DNA of 64,000 nt from Owenia fusiformis (Eukaryota; Annelida; Polychaeta; Sabellida; Oweniidae), in contig CAIIXF020000010.1 in assembly GCA_903813345.2 (NCBI GenBank), positions 34,275,425 to 34,339,424 of the forward strand, read 5' to 3'. Shown piece by piece: positions 55,401 through 64,000 of this stretch. The stretch's first letter is position 1, and each line of letters begins with the position of its first letter. The notes beneath the pieces were generated by a model. That model did not search any database. It saw nothing but the letters and a program-made list of their open reading frames with translations, and was not told where the DNA came from. The position numbers were made by a program, and so were the translations under genes.

Positions 55401-58400
55401 CCCCGAGACATCGTTTTGATTCGGATATCACAATACTTTTTTAATAAACCAAAACTCAATGCTTTATATTATGTGTATGTTACTGAGATAATGTGTTCTG
55501 ATGAAAAATACAACATTTTATCGTTCTGTAAACAAATTGATTAAACTATGTATAATGTATATGTGGCGTTCATTACTGATCATAACAAATCAAACTACGC
55601 ATATTTCATAAGCTAAAACAAGTAGTTTTTGTCATTTCCACTCTAAAATCATATTTTTGTTGCATTCGGAGTAAAGATCTGTGTACAAAAGAGTTTGGTT
55701 AACTACAAAAACATGGCAGAAAGAATTCTTTCTAGCTAGTGGTAGTTGGTGTTTGGACTGATTACACGCAAGCTTACTAAGATAAATGCGCAATAACCTG
55801 ATAACCACAGACCTGCCGATACCTATTTATTTTCGGGTTGGTGAAGGAATATTACAGGGACAGTACAGGAAGACTTCAATTTTTTAGCATTTCCCAACAA
55901 TAACGGGAAATTTTACGGTAGTTTGAACAAAAATACTGTTGATTTTCGCAGAAATACGGTAGATTTTCGAAAATTTACGGTAGATTTTCAAAAATTTACG
56001 GTAGATTTTACGGCCGTTCTCATGGAATAAACGAGTTTTTTAAAAAGAAAATTTACGGTAGATTACGAAAAAAATACGGTAGATTTTTTTACGGACGTTT
56101 TTACGGAAAAAAAAAGTATTTTTTTTACGGTAGTTTGTCATTTTTTTACGGAAAACGAAAAATTTACGGTAGAATCCCGTAAAAATACAGTAGGTTGGCA
56201 GGTATGCAACTGCTAGGGTTACTGCTAGACCTATGTGCTCAACCTAACAATGGAATAATTCAAGGATTTTGGGATGTCTATATACAACTGCTAGACCTAT
56301 GTATCAAATCACAAATCTAAGGTCAGATCTTAACTCCTAAAAAAGGTCAATTTTTGAAGAAAGTTGAAAAATCCAAAAAGCTGATTTATCGAAGAATTCA
56401 AAATTTAGCCAGCATATCCAGGCAAAACCTAATCAGACCTTGGCCCAAGTTGGTAAAAATCCAATGTGAGGGATTTCCTGGAATCATGATGACAAGATTT
56501 ATGCCTGCTGAGACACGCCCACCGGTGCCGGCAGATGCACGCCCATCAGCACAATATGATGACAGCAGCAGTAAAAAAGTGTTGATTTAAACACAATATT
56601 ATGCAGTGAACCCTCCAAATTGTAATAACAGCAGAAAATCAGATTTCATCCTAATATAGAGAGAAATGGAGTGAAATAAACATGAGCAGATTTATCATTG
56701 CAGGTTCTTACCTGTAAGTTTCCATTCATGACTTGCTGTGCCTTACTCCCAGGTCTCAAATAAGAAACAGCATGATCGTGGTTTGTTATAATAAGTTCCT
56801 CAGACAGAATGTTGTTCACTACAAGGTGTCTAAACATTCTCTCTGCATCTGTTCTCGAGTATTGGCTACCCCTTCCATGCAGAGCATCTCTGTTGTGACC
56901 CAACTCCATAATCTTGGCATTTTGTGATCCTAAAGCAAAATTCAATTAATTGGATGTATGGTATATTGTTGTTTTGATATATTCTCAGCGTCTGTTCTGA
57001 AGTATTGTCCAACCCTGCCATGCAGAGCATCTCTTTTGTGACCTAACTCTATAATCTTGGCATTTTGTGACCCTTAAGCAAAATTCAATTAATTGGATGT
57101 ATGGTATATTGTTGTTTTGATATTCTCTCAGCTTCTGTTCTGAAGTATTCTGTCGACCCCTTCCATGCAGAGCATCTCTGATGTGAAACAACTCAATAAT
57201 TTTGGCATTTTGTGACCCTTGAGCAAATATTAATTTATTAATGATATATTCAAGAAAACCTGTGTAGTCTGAACATCACTGGGGATGACGGAAAGTGTCC
57301 TGTGTCAAGTTTTTTTTAACATGGAAGTCTATTAGACAAGGCATTAACATGCAAAATGTTTATTTGCCCTGCCCAGGGTATCATAATAAGCTTCGACCCA
57401 AGCGCTAGGACCAGTTACTTTTGATACAGACCAGTTCACTTTCAAAAGTCACCAGCCCCGTTGACCAGTCCACCTCTTGGGCAACATAGAGTACATATCG
57501 TAACAAACCAGTGCTTAATGGCTTAGATGACACAATTTACATAGACAATACTTGCTATTTTTGCAACATTTCTGCCCGATTTCATGAAAATAAATTCATT
57601 TTTCGAAGTTTTTGTCATCTTATTTCTGGGTCAGTAAAGAACCGGTATTTCCATTGAATGTTAAATCGCTTAAGCGAAATGAGGCCAATCATACAGGTAT
57701 TAGCGATCAGATATTTCTCTTATATTACCTTATAAAACCTTGCATTAAATTATCTAAGAACCGAAGGCTTCGTTATGCAGTAGATTACTTTCTTGATCAT
57801 GAGCGGCTCCCTGATTCTCGATGCACAGAAGCAATGCGCAGTAGGTTTATCCATGGCTGACGTTCTATCTGAGTTCTCACCAAGTATGTTCAATATACTC
57901 CCCCGAGTTGAGAGGTTATATTCACTAGGTTTGAACTTGATCGTATACACTTAGATACCAAATACATGAAATTCCAGTCGATTTAACATTTTAAGGGGGT
58001 TACGAAAACGATGATAAACTAGGTATGAAAAATAATTCAATTTTATTTGATCGGTAATTTATCAAACTACCATATGCACTGTAAATAGCGCCCAATGTCG
58101 GAGTTTGTCTTATTTTGAAAAATAAGTCATTAAATACCGGCCAGTATATATTGTAGCGGACCAATTCATTTTGAAAAAGTACTGGTCAAGCTTGACCAGT
58201 AAGATTTGAAGCGACCAGTTGTTTTAAGGTACCTACTGGCCCGCTTGACCAGTGAGTAATTTGCTCTTATGACACAACCTGCACCTGCCATTTGCTACAG
58301 ACACCAAACGCCAACTGGGGAACACTGTTCTCAAAAATGTTGGAGATTACAACTTCTAGTATTGACATAAAAGTGGGACACATTGAAAGGGTTCATATTA

Positions 58401-59459
58401 GAGGTTTCAAGTTAGGGAGATGTTCAGATAAGACTGGTTTCAAGGAGACTACAATACAGCATTGATTAAAACCAGCAGTTTATATTAGTGCTTGATTCAA
58501 TTGTTAAGAATCAGTATGTTCCTGAATTCTACGTGACTTGAAAAAATTATGAAGATTTGAATTGAAATAAGGGACATAATTGGTCTTTATTACAAATGGC
58601 ATTTTATTTTGGACTTATTAATTATGACCAAGTGGGGTTGCAAAAATTGATAAGATTCTTAATTACAGTAGAATGTTAATATTACAGTGGAACCACCTTC
58701 TAAAAAGTGTTCAACTTGGGAGTTAAATTGCAGAAGCTCGTGTAACCTATAAATTGAGCCTCTCTGTAAGTGGAGCACTTTTCAGAATCCAATGACCAAT
58801 TGCCGTTCCACTTTTAATATATATTTCATTACCTTTAAATATCTCCAAGTAATGCAGGAGTGTGTAGTTTCGCATTCTTTGTTGTTTCCTGCACATTCCC
58901 TGCACACACTCAACAATAGCCTTGGCATCTTCAGTTACATTACGCAGCTCATACCGTGTCTGGAACATAAGTTTATTACAATTGTTTTGCAGATGGTATG
59001 AAAAAGTCACTCCACCCTGATTGGAAAATCATTCTTTTCAGTTGAATCACTACAAATGATCCATGTGAAGTCTAAAATGCTCAAACCATATTTAGGTCTG
59101 GGAAAAAAAAATCTAGGTCTGGGAGGTATTAAAAGAAACATCATAAAATTAGGAATTTTTAATCCATTCTTCTCTAATGGTGACAACAATCCATGGTTAC
59201 AACAATTCATAACTTTATGTAATTTCTGTTCTTAAACCCTTGGTTAGTTCCCAGGCATATCAAAATGTTACACCCACCGTTGATGAACAGTTGTCGCACA
59301 CAGCTTCTGGCATATCTTTACATGCTTTCTTGTTAAACATTTCTCCGAAGTACTCCAGCTGCTGCGCCCTCCGACAGTCTGTCTTGTTTTCGCAATACTG
59401 GACCATGCGGTACAGGTTGTCAAAATGTACACGTTTAGTGTCCCCTGGAGTATCGCCCA
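49485..59459 (-). CDS. BLM: BLM RecQ helicase, 3' part only (RQC, HRDC, C-terminus)
   Basis: RecQ-family 3'-5' helicase that dissolves recombination intermediates and promotes end resection. Visible exons 5' to 3': 59278-59459, 58833-58959, 56712-56929, 53416-53542, 53041-53141, 52274-52361, 51540-51658, 50755-50855, 49485-49674. All GT-AG and in phase, 416 codons plus stop. Exon one holds the RQC zinc site (QYCENKTDCRR, then KKACKDM and VCDNC, giving four cysteines in human BLM spacing) after HFDNLYRMV. Winged helix: IFKGSQNAK, GRGSQYSRTDAERMFRHLV, LRPGSKAQQVMNGNLQ. HRDC about residues 193-281 (VSYHTIYTPSALQEMSDILP, VDGVPMSKLMRYNG). Tail: acidic/polar, then basic ARGRKRKGTGGYKKKAKRSR (nuclear-localisation-like), then Gly-rich. 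HRDC plus the basic tail favours BLM over other RecQs. The helicase core is outside the window; partial at the 5' end. Confidence 0.93.
49798..49976. mobile_element. Palindromic MITE in the last BLM intron
   Basis: Arms of about 75 bp (CACCTAAAATTACATT and CATTCACCAGGAAAGTAGAA on the left, inverted on the right) around a loop of about 30 bp. ATGCA at both outer ends. Confidence 0.7.
50102..50232. repeat. CG-rich palindromic motif cluster
   Basis: Repeated GGCGC, TTTCGGCA, GGCACCGAAA and TTGG(C/T)GCC motifs in both orientations, with GGACTAGTCAGTCC in the middle. Likely a degraded palindromic element; it stands out from the AT-rich intron. Confidence 0.45.
50992..51431. mobile_element. 440-bp TIR element (copy 2) in a BLM intron
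   Basis: Same family and orientation as 43988-44434. Left end GACTAGATGCGAGTAG, right end CATACTCACATCTGCGTTAT, with collinear interior. Confidence 0.75.
51890..52165. mobile_element. Fold-back family fragment with internal 52-bp tandem copies
   Basis: Shares GTTAACAAAATGTTGGAACC-type sequence, TATATCACGAGTTGTAGGCA and TATCACAAACGTGT with the elements at 6219 and 54425. The TTTTTACC-to-GTGACATC segment is repeated at exact 52-bp steps (51931, 51983, 52035, 52087). Confidence 0.7.
52610..52985. mobile_element. TIR element with GGCAGAATCTGATC ends (copy 2)
   Basis: TTAAAGGCAGAATCTGATC at the left and AGATCTGATTCTCTCTTTAA at the right are inverted. A hairpin with GGTAACCATTCTTA lies in the centre. 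Ends about 56 bp from the HRDC exon donor of BLM. Confidence 0.65.
53182..53290 (-). repeat. Partial duplicate of the BLM HRDC exon with its acceptor
   Basis: A copy of 53062-53160 shifted by 120 bp and almost identical over 95 bp, including acceptor ttaccag and CTATGACCTATGGGGTGAGC. It lacks the last 20 or so exon bases and the donor. It lies upstream of the real exon. Confidence 0.85.
53592..56206. mobile_element. 2.6-kb TIR element with GCGGTAG arrays and CAACT target duplication
   Basis: CATACCTGCCAACCTA (53592) is inverted at the right end as TAGGTTGGCAGGTATG (to 56206). CAACT flanks both sides (53587-53591, 56207-56211). Inside are about 600 bp of 20-24 bp units of TTTGCGGTAGATTTT type (53610-54200), a fold-back insertion (54425-54961), unique sequence, and a second array with TTTACGGTAG units (55900-56190). 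No transposase seen. Lies in a BLM intron. Confidence 0.8.
54425..54961. mobile_element. 537-bp near-palindromic fold-back element
   Basis: Arms run from CACTGGTGATCCACTCGATT (54425) to about 54680 and from about 54707 to GGATCACCAGTG (54961), with a loop of about 27 bp. CATTT flanks both ends (54420-54424, 54962-54966). Each arm holds an inner palindrome GGTTACCAAAACGAACCG then TTTTGGTAAC. Open frames in the arms are coincidental. Nested inside 53592-56206. Confidence 0.85.
56237..56290 (-). repeat. Duplicate of a BLM intron-exon acceptor junction
   Basis: GCTCAACCTAA..CAATGGAATAATTC and the following 35 bp repeat 53536-53591, which is the acceptor of BLM exon 53416-53542 plus its first seven bases. 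Removing the 53592-56206 insertion and one CAACT leaves an 81-bp tandem unit. Confidence 0.8.
56985..57236 (-). repeat. Two partial duplicates of the BLM winged-helix exon
   Basis: Segments at 143-145 bp steps repeat the acceptor and first 90 or so bases of exon 56712-56929. Copy 2 translates as SQNAKIIELGHKRDALHGR after its own TTAAG acceptor and reaches a stop in the repeated intron. Copy 3 gives SQNAKIIELFHIRDALHGRG and then loses frame. Neither has a donor. Confidence 0.85.
57405..58265. repeat. Region edged by GACCAGT motif clusters
   Basis: Three GACCAGT/ACCAG motifs near 57411-57470 and several more, some inverted (TACTGGTCAAGCTTGACCAGTA), near 58160-58255. Possibly the ends of one degraded element; the interior is unremarkable. 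Confidence 0.3.
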
Positions 59460-59576
59460 CTGTAATATAAAGGGACCATTAAGCTTTGAAGGGAGACTTT
59501 GTTACCCAGAACTAAGACAACTGGTGCAATTATAGTTTAGTCTGCCCTATTGAATCTTTAAATAATTACATATAAG

Positions 59577-59726
59577 GGTTATGTACTGGGAGGTTTTGGA
59601 TATGGGGTTTATCCAGAGGGAGATATGCATATCTACCTGAGGGACCGTAGGGACCGAAGGTAGATGTGCATATCTCACGAGGGATGAACCCAATATCCAA
59701 ACCGAGCGTACATAACTGCTTTATCC
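59577..59726. mobile_element. Palindromic MITE beside the BLM zinc-site exon
   Basis: GGTTATGTACTGGGAGG, GGATATGGGGTTTATCC and GAGATATGCATATCTACCT on the left are all matched in inverted order on the right, ending GTACATAACTGC. About 150 bp, no ORF. About 120 bp upstream of the exon acceptor. Confidence 0.7.
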
Positions 59727-60439
59727 TATACCAAGTATAGTTTCAGGGGCATATGGCCATTTCAATAGTACAAGGTGTAAAAATAAACAAATCATTCATA
59801 TGCAAAGTCATTTTATTGCATTACCGGAAGCGGGAAGATGTACACCGAAATGGGAGGTTCTGTATATGGAAACCTCAAAATCAGGATACGGGAAATATAT
59901 TACCAACTTATCTCCCTAAAACTCTACTTGGCATATACTCTAAGAGCGAGGAGGAAAATTCTTAATAAATGGAGTATAGTTGGTTTGGCAGCATTTTTAG
60001 TTAGAGGGAAGTCTTGGATGAAAATTCTACCTAGGTGATAGCTTCACAGAGTGGTACATAATTCTTTTTTTTCAGGGGTTAGCCCCCCACCCCCCAAAAA
60101 CACCCCACCCCCGGAAAATAATTTTTTCATTCTCAATAATTTTAGATATCTTGATGTTTGTAAGTTACATACATAGACATTATATATATGAATCATTTGC
60201 AAAATAAATAATGCCAATCACTCCTACAGAATTTGAAAAATAGTACAAAGTATGTACCCCGGGGGGCAAATTCGTGACCCATTTTTTTAGTATTTAGAGC
60301 CTCACTTTTCAATCAGACACTGGAAGACATTGAAAAATTTCATGTGAAGTGCCAAGTAGCAGGGCTATAAGCCCTGAAAGGTTCAAACTAATTGAATTAG
60401 TAGGAGCCGAGAAAAAAATTGTTGATTTTTTGAAAAATT

Positions 60440-61560
60440 TGACATTTTTGAGAGGGGTGATTTTGTGTATGACTATAGCTGATGCCTATGGTTTCCAGAT
60501 CTATCCCTCTTTGATCATAAATATGGTTTTGAAGTATGGAACTTAGATTTAAAAAATAATTAAAATGGGTTTTAAGGAAGTTTAATGTATAAACAGGTTC
60601 AAAATTCGAAGAATTGTACAATATCAGGTCTGAATTTACAAATTTTAGGTAAGACCTTGGATGAGCCTTAGATTTTTTACATCTGTCCCCCTTTGATGAT
60701 ATTTATGGCTTTGTAATGTGGAACTAAGATGTACAAAATAATTTAGATGGTTTTTAAGAAGGTTTAAGGATTTTAACAAGTTCAAAATTTGAAGAATTGT
60801 ACAATATCAGGTCTGAATTTACGAATTTGAGGGAAGACCTTTGGTGAGCCATATATTTTTCACATCTGTCCCTCTTTGATGATATTTATGGTTTTGTAGT
60901 GTGAAACTAATATGTAAGAAATAACCTAGATGGTGTTGAAGAAGGTTTAAGGAATTTAATGAGTCCAAAATTTGAAGAATTGTACAATATCAGGTCTGAA
61001 TTTACGAATTTAAGGTATGACCTTGGATGACCCTTATGTTTTTATATCTGTCCCTCTTTAATGATATTTATGCTTTTAAAGTAACGAACTAAAATGTAAA
61101 AAATAATTTAGATGAATTTTAAGAATGTTTAAGGATTTTAACAAGTTCAAAATTTGAAAAATTGTATAATATCCGGTCTGAATCTACGAATTTCAGGTAA
61201 GACCTTTAGTGAGCCATATATTGTTTACATCTGTCCCTCTTTGATGATATGTATGGTATTGTAGTGTGGAACTAAGATGTAAAAAAACAATAAAGATGGA
61301 TTTAAGAAGGTTTAAGGATTTTCACATGTTCAAAATTTGAAAAATTGTATAATATCCGGTCTGAATTTACGAATTTCAGGTAAGACCTTTGGTGAGCCAT
61401 ATATTGTTTACATTTGTCCCTCTTTGAAGATATGTATGGTTTTGTAGTGTAGAACTAAGATGTAAAAAAACAATTAAGATGGATTTTAAGAAGGTTTAGT
61501 GATTTTCACATGTTCAAAATCTTGGCGCATTGTACAATATTAATTCGGCAATTAACACTA
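60440..61560 (+). repeat. 180-bp satellite, forward block
   Basis: Units containing CATCTGTCCCTCTTTGATGA, GTGTGGAACTAAGATGTA, TGTACAATATCAGGTCTGAA and GGTAAGACCTTTGGTGAGCC recur about six times. Copies are diverged and have indels. Confidence 0.88.
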
Positions 61561-61819
61561 CATTTCAAGTATAACCTTGGTTGGCTCTAAACATTTAGAA
61601 AAAATTGTTGACATGGGGTCCCAATTTATAATTTTTCATGGGGACTTCACTTGAAAGAAAATATTTTTTTTAAAATAAAAACCACTGTATTTATGCCCAG
61701 ATAGTACTCATGGTGAAATATATGACTGTCTAAAATCACTTGCCATACTGCACATGGACCTTTTTGAATATTTCTGGCTTATGTCATTCCTTTTCATGTC
61801 TATTTGAATCCATTATTAC

Positions 61820-62073
61820 TTCATCAATTTTTAACACATAATGAATCTTTTTGGAGATATTGTATTTGAGATTGTAAGGAATAGATTGGTACATGAATTG
61901 TACATGTTGTTTGTAATTTTGTCACACCCATAGATCTGATTCTGCCTTTAAACTTAACACATCGTGAATCTTTTTGGAGATATTGTATTTGAGATTGTAA
62001 GGAATAGATTGGTACATGAACTGTACATGTTGCTTGTAATTTTGTCACACCCATAGATCTGATTCTGCCTTTA
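61820..62073. repeat. Two tandem copies of a GGCAGAATCAGATC-family end
   Basis: A 120-bp unit (AATCTTTTTGGAGATATTGT to ATAGATCTGATTCTGCCTTT) occurs twice at the turning point between the two satellite blocks. Confidence 0.75.
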
Positions 62074-64000
62074 AACTTCCTTAAAACCCATTTAAATTAT
62101 GTTTTACATCTGAGTTCCATACTACTAAACCATATATATCATCATAGAGAGATACATACCTGAAATTCGTTAATGTCAGAAGATATGATATTGTACAATT
62201 TGTCAAGTTTTGAACAGGTTTAAAACCCTAAACCTCCTTAAAACCCATCTAAATTATGTTTTACATCTTAGTTTCATACTACAAAACCATATTTGTTATC
62301 ATTCTTCATTTTTTTATATTGTTTAAACCTTAAGCTTCTTTAAAACCTGTCTAAATTTTGTTTAACATCTTAGTTCAACACTACTAAAGCATTTATGTCA
62401 TCAAAAAGGGATAGATGTAAAAAACATAAGGCTCACCTAAATACCCAATATTCATTAATACCAGCTCTGATATTGTACAATTCGTCAAAATTTGAACTTG
62501 TTTAAAACCTTAAACTTCTTTAAAACCTGTCTAAATTTTGTTTTACATCTTAGTTCAACACTACTAAAGCATATATGACATCAAAAAGGGATAGATGTAA
62601 AAAACATAATACCTAAAATTCATTAATATCAGCTCTGATATTGTACAATTCGTCAAAATTTGAACTTGTTTAAAACCTTAAACTTCTTTAAAACCTGTCT
62701 AAATTTTGTTTTACATCTTAGTTCAACACTACTAAAGCATATATGACATCAAAAAGGGATAGATGTAAAAAACATAATACCTAAAATTCATGAATATCAG
62801 CTCTGATATTGTACAATTTGTGAAAATTTGAACTTCTTTAAAACCCATCTTGATTATGTTTTATATATTAGTTCTACACTACTAAATCATATATATCATC
62901 AAAAAAGGATAGATGTAAAAAATATAAGGGCCAAGCAAAGTTATACTTTAAATTCATTTAAAAATTTTAAAATTCATTTCAGATTTGATATTGTACAATA
63001 CGCCAAGATTTTGAAGTTGTTTAAAATGTTAAGCTTCTTTAAAATCGATGTAAATTATGTTATACATATTTCCACACAACTAAACCAAATATGTCATGAA
63101 AAGGGGATAGGTGTTAAAATCATATGGACTAACCAAGGTTATACTTGAAATTCATTCATTGCAGACCTGATATTGAACAATTCTTCAAATTAAAATCCTT
63201 AAACCTTCTTAAAATGCATCTAAATTATTTTTTACATCTTAGTTCCACACTACAAAACCATACATATCATCAAAGAGGGATAGGTGTAAAAAATATAAGG
63301 CTCATCCAAGATCTTACTTAAAATTTGCAAATTCAGACCTGATATTGTACAATTCTTCAAATTTTGAACTTGTTAGAATCCTTAAACCTTCTAAAAATTC
63401 ATCTAAACTATATTTTACATCTTAGTTCCATACCATAAAACTATAACTGTCATTAAAGAGGGACAGATGTAAAAAAATAAAAGAGTCGTCCAAGGTCATA
63501 CCTGATATTGTATAATTCTTTAAATTTTGGACGCAAAAATCCCTAAACACTCTTCAAAACCATCTTAATCATTTTTAACATCTTAGTTCCACTTTACAAA
63601 ACAATACATCATCAAAGAGTGACAAATGTAAAACATAAGAGCCATCCAAGGTCTTACCTGAAATTCGTAAATTCAGACCTGATATTGTACAATTTTTTCA
63701 AATTTGGAACTTGTTGAAATCCTCAAATCTCTTAAAATTCATCCAAATTATATTTTACATCTTAGTTTCACACTATAAAACCATAAATATCATCAAAGAG
63801 GAACAGATGTAAAAAAAAACTGAAATTCGAGAATTCAGACCTGATATTGTACAATTCTTCAAATTTTGGACTCATTGAAATCCCTAAACACTCTTCAAAA
63901 CCATCTAAACCATTTTTACATCTTAGTTCCACACTACAAAACAATACATATCATCAAAGAGTGACAGATGTAAAAACATAAGAGCCATCCAAGGTCTTAC
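62074..64000 (-). repeat. 170-bp satellite, reverse block, continues past the window
   Basis: The same satellite in opposite orientation (GATATTGTACAATTCGTCAA, TTTTACATCTTAGTTCCAC), about eleven units to the right edge. The subset at 62420-62800 is nearly identical in 168-bp steps, indicating recent local amplification. Confidence 0.88.

Noticed and set aside
57612-57860. Plus-strand 82-codon open frame
   Set aside because: Lies antisense in a BLM intron, lacks splice context and resembles no known family.
59460-64000. Search for the BLM helicase exon upstream of the zinc-site exon
   Set aside because: No segment with RecQ motif VI or the preceding conserved region could be found; the space is MITE and satellite sequence, so the exon should lie to the right of the window.

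Overview
This 64 kb window is AT-rich metazoan nuclear DNA. The genes are split by many GT-AG introns, there are no operons, and most of the non-coding sequence is tandem arrays and non-autonomous transposons. Gene content (Integrator subunit 3, eukaryote-type cytosolic asparaginyl-tRNA synthetase, BLM helicase, a rhodopsin-like GPCR) together with the repeat style suggests an invertebrate bilaterian, for example a hemichordate, echinoderm or lophotrochozoan. The species cannot be fixed from the sequence alone.

Layout. (1) 149-1865 (+): a two-exon class A GPCR. (2) 2.6-10.7 kb: no conserved gene; transposon debris including a 4.25 kb inverted-repeat element (3766-8016). (3) 10803-24722 (-): a complete INTS3 orthologue, reconstructed here as 27 coding exons giving 1039 codons plus stop. 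(4) 24.7-35.3 kb: a possible divergent promoter with a weakly supported short spliced transcript, an eight-copy 174-bp satellite, two abutting TA-flanked elements, and two large elements carrying internal tandem arrays, one of them nested inside another transposon. (5) 35335-45371 (+): a complete NARS1 orthologue in 14 coding exons, 563 codons plus stop. (6) 46-49 kb: a MITE-like element and a clean 8 x 107 bp minisatellite. (7) 49485-59459 (-): the 3' part of a BLM orthologue (RQC zinc/winged helix, HRDC, basic C-terminus; nine exons, 416 codons plus stop). Its helicase core lies beyond the right edge. (8) 60.4-64 kb: a 170-185 bp satellite in two opposed blocks, inside the next upstream BLM intron.

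How the genes relate. INTS3 (also a scaffold of the single-strand-DNA-binding SOSS complex) and BLM both act in double-strand-break processing. NARS1 is a translation housekeeping gene between them. No shared regulation is visible.

The most unusual pattern is that at least eight short tandem duplications or minisatellites in the three housekeeping genes start exactly at, or span, an exon-intron junction (INTS3 exons 3, 4, 7 and 10; NARS1 exons 3 and 5; three places in BLM), and another starts at the NARS1 stop codon. Some duplicate the splice site itself and so create ready-made cryptic donors or acceptors. One duplicated BLM acceptor has a 2.6 kb transposon inserted in it, and the other copy preserves the empty site.
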